From: Geobacter sp. FeAm09
GTDB taxonomy: Bacteria > Desulfobacterota > Desulfuromonadia > Geobacterales > Pseudopelobacteraceae
Length of the DNA stretch: 64,000 nt
Direction of reading: 5' to 3'
Assembly (NCBI RefSeq): GCF_008330225.1
Contig: NZ_CP042466.1
Coordinates: 3,156,001 to 3,220,000 of the forward strand
Shown: positions 16,027-25,022 of the stretch, piece after piece
How positions within the stretch are numbered: the stretch's first letter is position 1
Layout: each line of letters begins with the position of its first letter
Program-made: the position numbers and the translations under genes
Notes under the pieces: model-generated
Database searches by the model: none
Seen by the model: only the letters and a program-made list of their open reading frames with translations
Told to the model about the DNA's origin: nothing

Positions 16027-16065
16027 GGCAACGGGCCCTCTGCCGATGACAGGGGGCCCGTTGCC
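16027..16065. terminator. Hairpin downstream of the DUF3553-like gene
   Basis: GGCAACGGGCCC (16027-16038) and GGGCCCGTTGCC (16054-16065) form a long stem. It lies just past the stop of the - strand gene ending at 16088; no U-run is seen. Confidence 0.5.
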
Positions 16066-16087
16066 GCTGCAGGTTTTCCTGACGGTT

Positions 16088-16342
16088 TTACAGTTTCTTT
16101 CTGGGTGCCTTGGATGTCTTGGGAGCCCGGACCGCCTTCATCACGACAGGTACTTCGGGAGCGGGTAAAAAGGAGCCCGGAGCGGCCGGTTGCAGGGTGG
16201 GAAAGTGGGATACGGCGATTTTTCTGTTTTTGCCGTCGCTGAACTGGATCAGCGCCGAGGAGGACGTTATTTCCATAACCTTGCCGGCGCCCCATTCAAG
16301 CGCGCCCGTGTGACTTACAATGTTACCGACTTTGATTACCAT
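16088..16342 (-). CDS. DUF3553-like small protein
   Basis: 84-residue protein. The first ~50 residues match the DUF3553 pattern (VGNIVSHTGALEWGAGKVMEI ... ALIQFSDGKNRKI), a small beta-barrel, SH3-like fold also found at ends of UvrD-type helicases. The remaining 35 residues are Pro/Lys rich and basic (APKTSKAPRKKL), which could contact nucleic acid. Function unknown. Confidence 0.75.
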   Translation of the reverse strand: MVIKVGNIVSHTGALEWGAGKVMEITSSSALIQFSDGKNRKIAVSHFPTLQPAAPGSFLPAPEVPVVMKAVRAPKTSKAPRKKL

Positions 16343-16743
16343 GGTGTCATATCGCTTTCTTTTTAGAAATGATTGAAATCACCATTTCCGGTCTGCCCCC
16401 ATTACAAGTATCGCCCGTTCAAATTCAGTAATATTATTAATAATACGCCTCAATACATATATTAGCAAGGTTATTTATAATATTTACCGTTTGTACTCGG
16501 TAGTAAGTTCAGTATAACTTCCGGCAACAATCACGGTTAGCATCATTCAGACACAATATTCACAACGTAATGTTATAATTGTTTTTATTATCTAAAAGTC
16601 CACATTTCAACAGGTATATTATTGTATCTGGCAAAATATTATGTTTTTTAGCTTGACTTGCCTCATTCAAAGCTGATAGGGTCACACTACGTTCGGAATA
16701 TTTCCCGACGAAATTTAGAGCAGTATCAGGAGAAAGCAAGAAA
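16343..16743. promoter_or_regulatory. AT-rich leader region of the cold-shock gene
   Basis: About 400 bases without a gene, much richer in A/T than the flanks. Toward its 3' end TTGACT (16653-16658) and a weak -10 (GATAGG, 16675-16680) could drive the cold-shock gene, and AGGAG precedes its ATG by 8-9 bases. Long, structured leaders are known for cold-shock genes; where transcription starts here is not clear. A short - strand reading frame (16560-16781) overlaps it but has no supporting signal. Confidence 0.5.
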
Positions 16744-16944
16744 ATGGTAAACGGAACAGTAAAATGGTTTAATGACAGCAAGGGGTTTGGTTTTATCGAG
16801 CAGGAAAATGGGGAAGACGTTTTTTGTCATTTTTCCGCAATCGAAGGCAACGGCTTCAAATCCCTTGCTGAAGGCGATAGCGTAACGTTTGAAATCACCA
16901 AGGGTCCGAAAGGGCTTCAGGCCGCCAACGTACAGAGAGCCTAA
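16744..16944 (+). CDS. Cold-shock protein (CspA family)
   Basis: 66-residue single cold-shock domain. RNP1 (KGFGFIEQ) and RNP2 (DVFCHFSAI) single-stranded nucleic-acid-binding motifs are present, and the length is that of the family. It acts as an RNA chaperone. Followed by an intrinsic terminator. A cysteine replaces the usual Val/His just before HFSAI. Confidence 0.95.
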   Translation: MVNGTVKWFNDSKGFGFIEQENGEDVFCHFSAIEGNGFKSLAEGDSVTFEITKGPKGLQAANVQRA

Positions 16945-16964
16945 TCAGCGCCGTAATTGGCCTC

Positions 16965-16996
16965 AAAAGCCCCGGGGAATACTCGGGGCTTTTTTT
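16965..16996 (+). terminator. Intrinsic terminator of the cold-shock gene
   Basis: AAAAGCCCCG (16965-16974) pairs with CGGGGCTTTT (16984-16993), continuing into a T7 run. Confidence 0.9.
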
Positions 16997-17027
16997 GTTG
17001 AAAATCACCTCGTCAGGGAGTGACACG

Positions 17028-17183
17028 ATGGCCAAACCTAATTTCCAGTTTCAGAAAAAGCAGAAGGAACTGGAGCGGAAGAAAAAGAACGAGGAAAAGC
17101 AGCAGCGCAAGCTGGCGGCCAGGAACAGCGCCTCAAGCGACGAAAACCGCGAAGAGGCCCCTGCCGGGGAGGAAACAGCCTAA
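17028..17183 (+). CDS. Small Lys/Glu-rich hypothetical protein
   Basis: 51-residue hydrophilic protein, probably one long charged helix (QKKQKELERKKKNEEKQQRK). Start at 17028 (MAKPNFQF) has GGGAG 8 bases upstream. Similar short basic proteins often sit beside cold-shock genes in proteobacteria; no function is known. Confidence 0.65.
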   Translation: MAKPNFQFQKKQKELERKKKNEEKQQRKLAARNSASSDENREEAPAGEETA

Positions 17184-17220
17184 ATCCGGGCGCAAAGGCG
17201 GCGCGGGGCGGCACAAGCCG

Positions 17221-18114
17221 TCAGCGGCCGAGCCATTGCTGAAGGAACTCCACACAGACCCGCACCTTTGCCGATTCGGTCAGGCGCAGCGGATAGACCG
17301 CTGCGATGTGCGCCTCCTGCTGGTAATCGGGGAGCACCCTGACCAGAAGCCCTTCCCGCACCCGGGAAGCCACGTCCCATGTGGAACGCAGCATGATTCC
17401 ATGCCCATCAAGAGCCCACTGCCGGGTAATCTCGCCGTTGTTGCACGATAGCGGCCCCGATACGTGGACCGTCTCCACCCCGTGGGGTCCCTTCAGCCTC
17501 CATACCCCGAAACTCTGGTCGCGCTCGCGGATGACGAGGCAATCGTGCCGCTCCAGGTCGGAGACCCGCGCGGGCACGCCGCGCCGTTCCAGATAGGCGG
17601 GCGCAGCGCACAGAATGCGCGAATTGGCGGCGATGCGCCGGGCGATCAGATTCGGTTCGGACGTGCCGCCGATCCTGATGTCGATGTCGAACCCTTCCCC
17701 GATCAGGTCAACCGGGCGGGCAAGCAGTTCGAGCTGTATGCGCAACTGGGGATACAGCTCGACAAGCTCTGAAAGCGCCGGGGCAATGCGCTTTCTGCCG
17801 AAACCGGCGCTGGCGCTGATCCGCAGGAGCCCCCGCGGGGTCGTCTTTGCCGTCGTGACCGACTCGGCCATCTGCTCCACGTCCTCGATAATCCGCTGGG
17901 CCCACCGATACACCAGTTCCCCGTCTTCGGACACGCTCACGCGCCGGGTTGTCCGGTGCAGCAGGCGCACATGCAGCACATCCTCCAGCAGGGCAATCCT
18001 TTTGCTGACATAGGCCGGGGACACCCCCAGTTCCGTGGCGGTGGCAACGAAACTCCTGTTGCGCACCACGGCGCACAACAGTCGCAGATCTTCGAGCGGC
18101 GGCAGATTATTCAC
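17221..18114 (-). CDS. dmlR: LysR-family regulator, DmlR-like
   Basis: 297-residue LysR regulator. N-terminal winged helix-turn-helix (DLRLLCAVVRNRSFVAT ... VSPAYVSKRIALLE), followed by the periplasmic-binding-like effector domain (DIDIRIGGTSEPNLIARR, SCNNGEITRQWAL). Divergently placed 110 bases from a D-malate dehydrogenase-like gene, the same arrangement as E. coli dmlR-dmlA, where DmlR activates dmlA in response to D-malate. The gene name is inferred from this context and sequence style. Confidence 0.85.
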   Translation of the reverse strand: MNNLPPLEDLRLLCAVVRNRSFVATATELGVSPAYVSKRIALLEDVLHVRLLHRTTRRVSVSEDGELVYRWAQRIIEDVEQMAESVTTAKTTPRGLLRISASAGFGRKRIAPALSELVELYPQLRIQLELLARPVDLIGEGFDIDIRIGGTSEPNLIARRIAANSRILCAAPAYLERRGVPARVSDLERHDCLVIRERDQSFGVWRLKGPHGVETVHVSGPLSCNNGEITRQWALDGHGIMLRSTWDVASRVREGLLVRVLPDYQQEAHIAAVYPLRLTESAKVRVCVEFLQQWLGR

Positions 18115-18224
18115 TATTCGTGTCCTTTATATTCACATATTAGCTGATTATTTCACGGAATTGAAATGATAAAGTGGTTTTGACTCGCATGAGCCGCAAA
18201 AATCACGCAGCACGGGAGCGAAGG

Positions 18225-19301
18225 ATGAAATCTCACAAAATCGCGGTTATTCCAGGGGACGGCATCGGCAGGGAAGTGATGCCGGAAGGGCTCAGGGTAC
18301 TCGAAGCCGCCGCCCGCAGGTTCGGCATCGAGCTTGACTGCACGCATTTTGACTGGGCGTGCGCCGACTATTACCTGCGGCATGGCCGGATGATGCCAGC
18401 CGATTGGTTCGAGACGCTCAAGACGTACGACGCCATCTATTTCGGCGCGGTCGGATGGCCGGAGGTGGTACCCGATCACATCTCCCTCTGGGGGTCGCTG
18501 CTCAAGTTCCGCCGGGATTTCGACCAATACGCGAACCTGCGGCCGGTACGGCTGATGCGGGGGGTGCCCTGCCCCTTGGCCGGCAAAAAACAGGGTGATA
18601 TCGACTTCTATGTGGTGCGTGAAAATACCGAGGGCGAGTACTCCAACGTCGGCGGCAGGATGTTCGAAGGCACCGAGCGGGAACTGGTCCTGCAGGAGTC
18701 GATTTTCACGCGCAAAGGGGTGGACCGGATACTGAAATTCGGCTTCGACCTGGCCCAAAGCCGGCCCAAACGGCATCTGACCGCCGCCACCAAGTCGAAC
18801 GGCATCGCCATCAGCATGCCCTACTGGGATGAGCGGCTGGCATTGGTGGCCCGGCAGTACCCGGAGGTCGCCTGGGACAAGTACCATATCGACATTCTTG
18901 CCGCGCGCTTCGTCCTCAGCCCGGAACGTTTCGACGTGGTGGTGGCCTCCAACCTCTTCGGCGACATCCTCTCCGACCTTGGCCCCGCCTGTGTCGGCAC
19001 CATCGGCATCGCGCCATCGGCCAACCTCAACCCCGAGCGCACCTTTCCTTCCCTGTTCGAACCGGTGCACGGTTCCGCCCCCGACATTGCCGGCCAAAAC
19101 ATCGCCAACCCCACTGCCATGATCTGGTCCGGAGCGATGATGCTCGACTTCCTGGGCAATGGCGAACCACGGTACCGAGCCGCGCACGACGCCATCGTCA
19201 ACGCCATGGAAAGCGTACTCGGCGAAGGACCGCGAACACCCGACATGGGCGGCAATGCCGACACCAGCCAGGTAGGCGCAGCCATCGCGGCGGCACTCTA
19301 G
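18225..19301 (+). CDS. dmlA: D-malate/tartrate dehydrogenase (decarboxylating)
   Basis: 358-residue member of the isocitrate/isopropylmalate dehydrogenase family, expected to oxidise D-malate to pyruvate and CO2 with NAD. Start at 18225 (MKSHKIAVI) follows GGAGCGAAGG. Motifs: IPGDGIGREVMPEGL, DFYVVRENTEGEYSN, the catalytic Lys/Asp region (TAATKSNG, NLFGDILSDLG), and the NAD-binding FEPVHGSAPDIAGQNIANP. The RENTEGEYS substrate motif is of the tartrate/D-malate type rather than isopropylmalate type, and no leu genes are near. An IS element sits just downstream. Confidence 0.9.
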   Translation: MKSHKIAVIPGDGIGREVMPEGLRVLEAAARRFGIELDCTHFDWACADYYLRHGRMMPADWFETLKTYDAIYFGAVGWPEVVPDHISLWGSLLKFRRDFDQYANLRPVRLMRGVPCPLAGKKQGDIDFYVVRENTEGEYSNVGGRMFEGTERELVLQESIFTRKGVDRILKFGFDLAQSRPKRHLTAATKSNGIAISMPYWDERLALVARQYPEVAWDKYHIDILAARFVLSPERFDVVVASNLFGDILSDLGPACVGTIGIAPSANLNPERTFPSLFEPVHGSAPDIAGQNIANPTAMIWSGAMMLDFLGNGEPRYRAAHDAIVNAMESVLGEGPRTPDMGGNADTSQVGAAIAAAL

Positions 19302-19349
19302 CCGGGAAGGAGCAGTAAAAGCCATGACCAGCGTTATGGCCAGATTTAC

Positions 19350-19480
19350 CGATCATACCGGAAAACATCTCCCGGATGAATCCAGAATTCAACGCGTTGC
19401 CGCAGGTGGTCAGAAGGTACCAATTCCTCGCTACTCACGGATTCCTGGGGAATCTGGCGGGGCTCTCTGTCCATAAGATC
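19350..19480 (-). pseudogene. Decayed 5' fragment of an IS1182-type transposase, inverted
   Basis: On the - strand, starting ATG at about 19468, the reading REPRQIPQESVSSEELVPSD parallels the start of the intact transposase (NDTRQISMEFVSIEELVPSD) and continues DHLRQR before decaying (FWIHPGD). It is roughly 70 % identical at the DNA level by eye. It shares the hairpin-rich end of the intact IS in opposite orientation, so two related elements sit head to head with most of this one lost. Confidence 0.7.
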
Positions 19481-19528
19481 ATAAAAAAAGTCCCCGCCAA
19501 TGGCGGGGACTTTCAGACTGCTGACAAA

Positions 19529-19556
19529 GTCCTCGCCTCTGGCGGGGACTTTTTTT
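19529..19556 (+). terminator. Terminator-like hairpin just inside the IS, ahead of the transposase
   Basis: GTCCTCGCC (19529-19537) pairs with GGCGGGGAC (19541-19549; one G-U type pair) and is followed by T7. It ends 11 bases before the transposase ATG and would stop transcripts entering from the flank. Confidence 0.7.
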
Positions 19557-19567
19557 ATAATGCTTGC

Positions 19568-21067
19568 ATGCTTATCGAGAACGACACCCGTCAGATTTCC
19601 ATGGAGTTTGTGAGTATTGAGGAACTGGTTCCTTCTGATCATCTGCTGCGCAAAATTGACAAGGCTATCGACTTCGGGTTTATCCGTGAGCGAGTAAAGA
19701 GCCTCTACTGCGCCGACAACGGTCGTCCGGCAATTGATCCAGTAGTCCTGTTCAAGATGCTCTTTATCGGCTACCTGTTCGGCATTCGCAGTGAGCGGCA
19801 GTTAGTCCGGGACATTCAGGTCAACGTGGCCTATCGCTGGTTTCTGGGCTTTGGCCTGACCAACAAGGTGCCCGATGCTTCAACTATCAGCCAGAACCGC
19901 CGCCGGCGTTTTTCCGAGAGCACGATCTATCAGGACATCTTTGACGAGATCGTGGTCCAGGCTGCCAATCGCAAGATGGTGGATGGCAGTGTTCTTTACA
20001 GCGATTCAACTCACCTCAAGGCCAATGCCAACAAGCACAAGTTCGAAGTCCTCGATGTTCAGAAATCGACTCGCGACTATATGGCACGACTGGAAGAGGA
20101 CATTGACCAGGACCGAGAAGCCCACGGTAAGAAACCGCTAAAAGCCAAAGAGATTGCCCCGGAAGTCAAGGCAACCAAGGTAAGCACCACCGATCCCGAT
20201 AGCGGCTATATGGTGCGTGAAGGCAAACCGGAAGGGTTCTTCTATCTAGACCACCGCACGGTTGACAGTCGTCACAGCATCATCACCGATACCTTTGTCA
20301 CCCCTGGCAACGTCCATGACAGCATTCCCTATCTTGCTCGCCTCGACCGTCAGCGGGAACGCTTCGGCTTCGATGTGGAGGCGGTAGGTCTCGATGCCGG
20401 CTACTTCACCGCCGGCATCTGCAAAGGGCTTGAAGAGAGGGATATCTACGGCGCCATTGCCTATCGCCGCCCCACCCATATCAAAGGCTATCTGCGTAAG
20501 AGCGACTACCGCTACGATGCGGCAACCGACGTCTATAGCTGCCCTCAAGGCCACCTTCTTCGTTACCGAACCACCGATCGCATAGGCTATCGTCATTACG
20601 CTTCAGATTCATCCCAATGCAAGTCCTGCCCTCTTCAGCCCCAATGTACCAAATCTGCCAACTTCACCAAGATAGTTACCCGGCACATCTGGCAGGACCA
20701 TAAAGACCGGATCAATGAGCATCGCTACACGGAACAGGGTAAAGAGATCTATCGCAGACGAAAGGAAACGGTCGAGCGGAGCTTTGCCGATTCCAAACAA
20801 CTGCACGGTCATCGTTATGCGCGACTACGTGGGATCGGCAAGGTCTTTGAGCAGTGTCTGTTATGCGCAGCGGTCCAAAACATGAAAAAGATCGCCTTGG
20901 TGGTAGACCGGGACGACTTATTGCGCTTATTGGGGCTGTTACAGACGTTTAGAAAGCCATGGAAGCTCTATAAATGGATTGCCAAGGACCTCTATTCGCT
21001 AATAACAACACTCAGGCAAATTACACTCGAACCGTTCATAACCCTGAAAATAGAAAACCCCGCCTGA
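19568..21067 (+). CDS. IS1182-family DDE transposase
   Basis: 499-residue transposase. Start at 19568 (MLIENDTRQ); the open frame runs 192 bases further upstream through the terminal repeat, which is not expected to be coding. N-terminal domain of IS1182/IS5-like type (DHLLRKIDKAIDF, RPAIDPVVLFKMLFIGYLFGIRSERQL), catalytic DDE residues in YSDSTHLKAN, GLDAGYF and the late RKETVERSFADSKQLHG, plus a zinc-like C-x2-C-x5-C segment (QCKSCPLQPQC). Full length, no frameshift seen, so probably active or recently so. Confidence 0.93.
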   Translation: MLIENDTRQISMEFVSIEELVPSDHLLRKIDKAIDFGFIRERVKSLYCADNGRPAIDPVVLFKMLFIGYLFGIRSERQLVRDIQVNVAYRWFLGFGLTNKVPDASTISQNRRRRFSESTIYQDIFDEIVVQAANRKMVDGSVLYSDSTHLKANANKHKFEVLDVQKSTRDYMARLEEDIDQDREAHGKKPLKAKEIAPEVKATKVSTTDPDSGYMVREGKPEGFFYLDHRTVDSRHSIITDTFVTPGNVHDSIPYLARLDRQRERFGFDVEAVGLDAGYFTAGICKGLEERDIYGAIAYRRPTHIKGYLRKSDYRYDAATDVYSCPQGHLLRYRTTDRIGYRHYASDSSQCKSCPLQPQCTKSANFTKIVTRHIWQDHKDRINEHRYTEQGKEIYRRRKETVERSFADSKQLHGHRYARLRGIGKVFEQCLLCAAVQNMKKIALVVDRDDLLRLLGLLQTFRKPWKLYKWIAKDLYSLITTLRQITLEPFITLKIENPA

Positions 21068-21080
21068 AAAGACGGGGTTT
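21055..21080 (+). terminator. Terminator at the IS transposase 3' end
   Basis: AAACCCCG and CGGGGTTT pair around a short loop, overlapping the transposase stop codon. The same hairpin recurs in the relic at 57033. Confidence 0.7.
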
Positions 21081-21185
21081 GTCAATGGTCTGAAAGTCCC
21101 CGCCAATGGCGGGGACTTTCTTGGTAGCACGCCGGGGTGGGCCATCGCCCTCCCCCTTTTCTGCATGATGGGTAAACCGGTGTGC

Positions 21186-22076
21186 CTATATACGGATGCC
21201 GGCGATGCGGAAGAGCGCCTCGCGGTACTTCTCGGCGGTCTTTTCGACGATCTCCGCCGGCAGGGGCGGGGCCGGGGCGGTCTTGCCCCAATCGAGGGTT
21301 TCCAGATAATCCCTCAGGAACTGCTTGTCGAAGCTGGGTTGCTGCCCACCCGGTTTGTACAGGTCTTTGGGCCAGAAACGGCTGGAGTCCGGGGTCAGGC
21401 ACTCGTCGATGATGATCAGCTCCCCCTCGTACACGCCGAACTCGAATTTGGTGTCGGCAATGATGATCCCCTTCTGGGCGGCCAGGTCCCGGGCCCGGGT
21501 GTAGATCCTGATGGTATAGTCGCGGGCCTGCTCGGCCAGTTCGCGGCCGCAGATGTCAGCCATCTTCTCGAAGGAGATGTTTTCGTCGTGGGTGCCCAGT
21601 TCCGCCTTGGTGGAAGGGGTGAAGATCGGCTCCGGCAACCGGTCCGACTCCAGGAGCCCGGCCGGGAGCGTGATGCCGCAAATGGAGCCGCTGGCCTTGT
21701 AGTCCTTCCAGCCGGAGCCGGAGACATAGCCGCGCACGATACACTCCGCCGGCAGCGGTTTGGCCTTTTTCACCAGCATGGACCGTCCCGCGAGCACATC
21801 GGCGTAGGGCTGGCACGCCGCCGGGTAATCGGCCACATCGGTGGAGATGATGTGGTTCTTGACGATGTCCTCCATCTGGCGGAACCAGAAGGCGGATATC
21901 TGGGTCAGCACGAACCCCTTGTCCGGGATCGGCTCGTTCATGATGACATCAAAGGCCGAGATACGGTCCGATGTGACCAGCAGCAGGGTGTCTCCCAGGT
22001 CGTAGATGTCGCGCACCTTGCCCCGGGCCATGAGATTCAGGCCGGGAAAATCGGTCTGCAAAACGGGTTGTGACAT
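21186..22076 (-). CDS. purC: Phosphoribosylaminoimidazole-succinocarboxamide (SAICAR) synthase
   Basis: 296-residue purine biosynthesis enzyme that joins aspartate to CAIR with ATP. Start at 22076 (MSQPVLQTD) follows AGGAGAGAG. Motifs: [11 protein letters not shown] (ATP loop), [54 protein letters not shown] and [12 protein letters not shown]. Length and motifs match the longer, yeast-like form of PurC. It begins 10 bases after ppiD and is probably co-transcribed; an IS lies just beyond its 3' end. Confidence 0.95.
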   Translation of the reverse strand: MSQPVLQTDFPGLNLMARGKVRDIYDLGDTLLLVTSDRISAFDVIMNEPIPDKGFVLTQISAFWFRQMEDIVKNHIISTDVADYPAACQPYADVLAGRSMLVKKAKPLPAECIVRGYVSGSGWKDYKASGSICGITLPAGLLESDRLPEPIFTPSTKAELGTHDENISFEKMADICGRELAEQARDYTIRIYTRARDLAAQKGIIIADTKFEFGVYEGELIIIDECLTPDSSRFWPKDLYKPGGQQPSFDKQFLRDYLETLDWGKTAPAPPLPAEIVEKTAEKYREALFRIAGIRI

Positions 22077-22086
22077 GATCTCTCTC

Positions 22087-23673
22087 CTATTTTTCAGCAA
22101 TAAGCGTCTGGTTGATCTCGATCTTGGCCTTGCTCCTGAGGCCCTTTGTCCAGGCAGCCAAGGCTTCTTCCTGTTTCTTGGGCAGCATCTTCAGCTTGAG
22201 TTGCTGCTTGGTCTTCTCGAAGTCCGCTTTCGGGGCCTCGATGCGTTGCTTGAGGCGCGCCACATACCAGCGGTTGCCTACCTTGAACGGTTCTTTGGTC
22301 ACCGGCGCTGCTGCGGTCAGCTTGAAAGCCGCCTCCATCAGGTCGGGGGCGTTGCCGATCGCCGGGATGTCGCCCTTGTCCGAGAAGCCGAAGGTACCGG
22401 TGGCCTGGGTCCTGAGCGTCCCTTTGGCGGCAAGTTGCCGGGCCGCGTCGGCAGCCTTTTTCTTGGCGAGTTCCACCGCCATGGCTCCCTTGACCTTTGA
22501 TTCCACAGCCCCCCTGATCTCGTTGAGCGGCGGGACGGATGCGGCCTTGCGCTCCCTGGCCTTGATGATGTAGATCCCCTTGGCGGTCTCGACCGGGCCG
22601 CCCACTTCGCCTTCCTTGAGTTCAAAGGCCTTTTTGATGACGGCCGTCTCACCGTTCAGGACGGCTGCCGGGGCATTTGCGTCGAACAGCGGCGTTTCCT
22701 GCACCTTGAGGTTCAATTGCCCGGCGATCTGTTTCAGATCATTGGATTTGGCATTTTTGTAGAGGGTATCGGCCGCCAGCTCAAAGGCCTGTTTGGCCGC
22801 CTTCTGCCTGAGGGCGTCGGCCTTGACCTTCTCTTTGACCTCCTTGAGGGGGAGGATGCCGTCTTTGCCCTGCCAGCGGTCGATATTTTTCTGGTAGAAG
22901 GTTTGGATCTCTTCTTCGGAAACCGTCACCTTTGCCGCCTGGGAGGCCGGGTCGAGCAGGATATAGGAGAGGGCCGTCTTTTCAGGCGTCTTGAACTCGT
23001 TCTGGTTTCTCTGCAGATAGTCGTTGAGCTCCCCGTCGGTCGGCTTCACCTCGGCGATCACCTCGTTCGGCGCATAGGACACATACTCCAGATCGATCTT
23101 GTCGTTTTCCTTCTTGTACTGGGCCAGGGCCTCGTCGTCGCTGACCGTAGCCTTGTCCTTGATGGCCTGGCGGGTCTTGGAAAGGAGCAGCTCCTGTTTC
23201 TGTCCCTCCTCGAAGTCCTTGGGGGTCAGGCGGTTGCTCCGCAAAAGCTGCTGGTACAGGTCGAAATTGAACTTTCCGTCCTTCTGGAAGGTGGGCAGCG
23301 CTTCAATGGAGTTTGCCACCTCTTCCTTGGACACCTTGATTCCCATGGACTTGGCTTCCCTGGCGATCAGGACGTTGTCGATCAGACTGTCCAGGGCCAC
23401 CTTTTTCAGGCCCAGCGTCTTTTCCATGTCCGGCGTGATGGATTGGCCATAGATCTGCTGGTAGATGTTGCGGATGCGCTGATAGGCGTTCTGGTATTCT
23501 TCCAGGGATATCTTGGTGCCGTTGACCTTGGCCGCGTACCCCCCGCGCCCGCCGATTCCCTCGCTCCCCTTGCCCCATACCAGGAACATGGTGCCGATAA
23601 AGGAAAGCACGATGACGACGAAGACGATCTTGATGATGATGGATTCCTTCTTCCTGCGCATGAAGTCCAGCAT
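22087..23673 (-). CDS. ppiD: PpiD-type peptidyl-prolyl isomerase/chaperone
   Basis: 528-residue membrane-anchored periplasmic folding factor. A single N-terminal helix (~12-33, [19 protein letters not shown]) is followed by a SurA_N-like chaperone domain (~45-200; [16 protein letters not shown]) and a parvulin-like domain (~240-370; [24 protein letters not shown]). The parvulin core looks degenerate, as in E. coli PpiD. It works at the Sec exit helping exported proteins fold. First gene of the ppiD-purC pair. Confidence 0.9.
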   Translation of the reverse strand: MLDFMRRKKESIIIKIVFVVIVLSFIGTMFLVWGKGSEGIGGRGGYAAKVNGTKISLEEYQNAYQRIRNIYQQIYGQSITPDMEKTLGLKKVALDSLIDNVLIAREAKSMGIKVSKEEVANSIEALPTFQKDGKFNFDLYQQLLRSNRLTPKDFEEGQKQELLLSKTRQAIKDKATVSDDEALAQYKKENDKIDLEYVSYAPNEVIAEVKPTDGELNDYLQRNQNEFKTPEKTALSYILLDPASQAAKVTVSEEEIQTFYQKNIDRWQGKDGILPLKEVKEKVKADALRQKAAKQAFELAADTLYKNAKSNDLKQIAGQLNLKVQETPLFDANAPAAVLNGETAVIKKAFELKEGEVGGPVETAKGIYIIKARERKAASVPPLNEIRGAVESKVKGAMAVELAKKKAADAARQLAAKGTLRTQATGTFGFSDKGDIPAIGNAPDLMEAAFKLTAAAPVTKEPFKVGNRWYVARLKQRIEAPKADFEKTKQQLKLKMLPKKQEEALAAWTKGLRSKAKIEINQTLIAEK

Positions 23674-23891
23674 GGCCGAAACACTCCTTGAATTGATTGG
23701 TTTTCGTGGATAAGTGCCCTAGTGGCGGAAGAAAAAGAGAGCAAATAGTACTATACGTCCCACCTGAATGCAAGATGGTTGTTTGGCGCCATGACCGGGC
23801 GGTCAAGCTCTGTCGGTGGCGTTTGATTTGCGCCCTGACCTGTGGTAGGGTGCATCTGGTCATCTCCCCAATCCATCGCAAGGATGTGGTA

Positions 23892-24920
23892 ATGGAACTC
23901 AGCTTTTCACGACCCAACGCCGAAATCGACCAGGTGATCAACCGGCTGGTGGAGGCGGCCGGCGGCATCCACCACGCCGAGATCATCCGCGAGATGATCC
24001 TGTCAACCCTCAAGATCGGTCAGGAGGTCGATTATCCGGCGGATCTCAAGCTGATCAACCGCACGCTGCGCGAGATGCGGTTCACGGCCCGGGTCTTCGG
24101 CCCGTATCGCGACCGCAAGAAGGTCACCATCTTCGGCTCGGCCCGCACCGGGCGGGATGAGGAGATGTACCGCAAGTGCGTCAGCTTCAGCCGCCTTCTG
24201 GCGGATAAGGGCTATATGATCATCACCGGCGGTGGCCCCGGCATCATGCAGGCCGGCAACGAGGGGGCGGGCAGCGAAAATTCCTTTGCCGTCAATATCC
24301 GGCTCCCCTTCGAACAGCAGCCGAACCCGGTCATGTACCGCAACCCGCGCCTGATCACCTACAAATACTTCTTCAATCGCAAAGTGGCTTTCGTCAAGGA
24401 GGCCGACGCCATTGTGGTCTTCCCCGGCGGTTTCGGCACCCTGGACGAGGCCATGGAGGTGTTCACCCTCATCCAGACCGGCAAGACCTCGCCCAAACCG
24501 CTGATCCTGGTGGACGACGAGGGGGGCTACTGGGAGCAGTTCTTCGCCTTTGTCAAACGGAGCCTGCTGGTGAAAGGCTTCATTTCCGGGGAGGATTTTT
24601 CCCTGTTCACCATCACCAGGGACGAGCGGGAGGCGGCCGAAGTCATCGAGACCTTTTACCGCATCTACCACTCCATGCGCTTCATCGACCACCGCCTCGT
24701 CATCCGGTTGAACAAAGCGCTCGACCCGGATCAGGTCCGCACCCTGGAGGAAGAGTTCCCCGAGCTGCTCCAGAATGGGGAGCGCATCGTCTGCTGCGGG
24801 GCAATGCCCGAAGAGGCGGACCAGCCGGACCTGATCGACCTGCCGCGCATAACCATGAAGTTCGACCACCACCACTACGGCCTGCTGTTGGCCTTTATAC
24901 ACCGGATCAACACCTTCTGA
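23892..24920 (+). CDS. LOG-family protein (possible lysine decarboxylase/nucleotide hydrolase)
   Basis: 342-residue protein. Start at 23892 (MELSFSRPN) has AAGGA 8 bases upstream; the longer frame from 23697 has none. The LOG Rossmann core (~95-270) has GSARTGRDEEMY, ITGGGPGIMQAGNEGA and PGGFGTLDEAMEV. In plants and several bacteria LOG enzymes release the base from cytokinin-type nucleoside monophosphates; the older label lysine decarboxylase is not supported biochemically. A ~75-residue N-terminal and an 80-residue C-terminal extension are extra to the core. Confidence 0.88.
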   Translation: MELSFSRPNAEIDQVINRLVEAAGGIHHAEIIREMILSTLKIGQEVDYPADLKLINRTLREMRFTARVFGPYRDRKKVTIFGSARTGRDEEMYRKCVSFSRLLADKGYMIITGGGPGIMQAGNEGAGSENSFAVNIRLPFEQQPNPVMYRNPRLITYKYFFNRKVAFVKEADAIVVFPGGFGTLDEAMEVFTLIQTGKTSPKPLILVDDEGGYWEQFFAFVKRSLLVKGFISGEDFSLFTITRDEREAAEVIETFYRIYHSMRFIDHRLVIRLNKALDPDQVRTLEEEFPELLQNGERIVCCGAMPEEADQPDLIDLPRITMKFDHHHYGLLLAFIHRINTF

Positions 24921-24954
24921 GGCCGGACGTTCTCATCGACGCGCCCGGCATTCG

Positions 24955-24984
24955 TTGACAAAGACCGCCAATTGACGGTATAGT
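24955..24984 (+). promoter_or_regulatory. Sigma-70 promoter of the transpeptidase gene
   Basis: Consensus TTGACA at 24955-24960, 18-base spacer, TATAGT at 24979-24984, about 32 bases ahead of the ATG. Confidence 0.8.
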
Positions 24985-25022
24985 CTCATTATCTTACTTG
25001 GACTCACTATTCCCGGAATGCC

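Larger units (their letters stand above)
19487..21119 (+). mobile_element. IS1182-family insertion sequence, apparently intact
   Basis: About 1.63 kb. The left end (19487 onward, AAAGTCCCCGCCAATGGCGG then ACTTTCAGACTGCTGACAAA) matches the reverse complement of the right end (AAAGTCCCCGCCATTGGCGG then ACTTTCAGACCATTGACAAA, ending ~21119) in about 38 of 42 positions. Each terminal repeat contains its own palindrome. One complete transposase gene lies inside. No obvious target duplication could be called, because the left flank is another IS remnant. Confidence 0.85.

Noticed and set aside
16560-16781. 73-residue - strand ORF in the cold-shock leader
   Set aside because: Low-complexity AT-rich sequence, no start signal, overlaps the cold-shock start.
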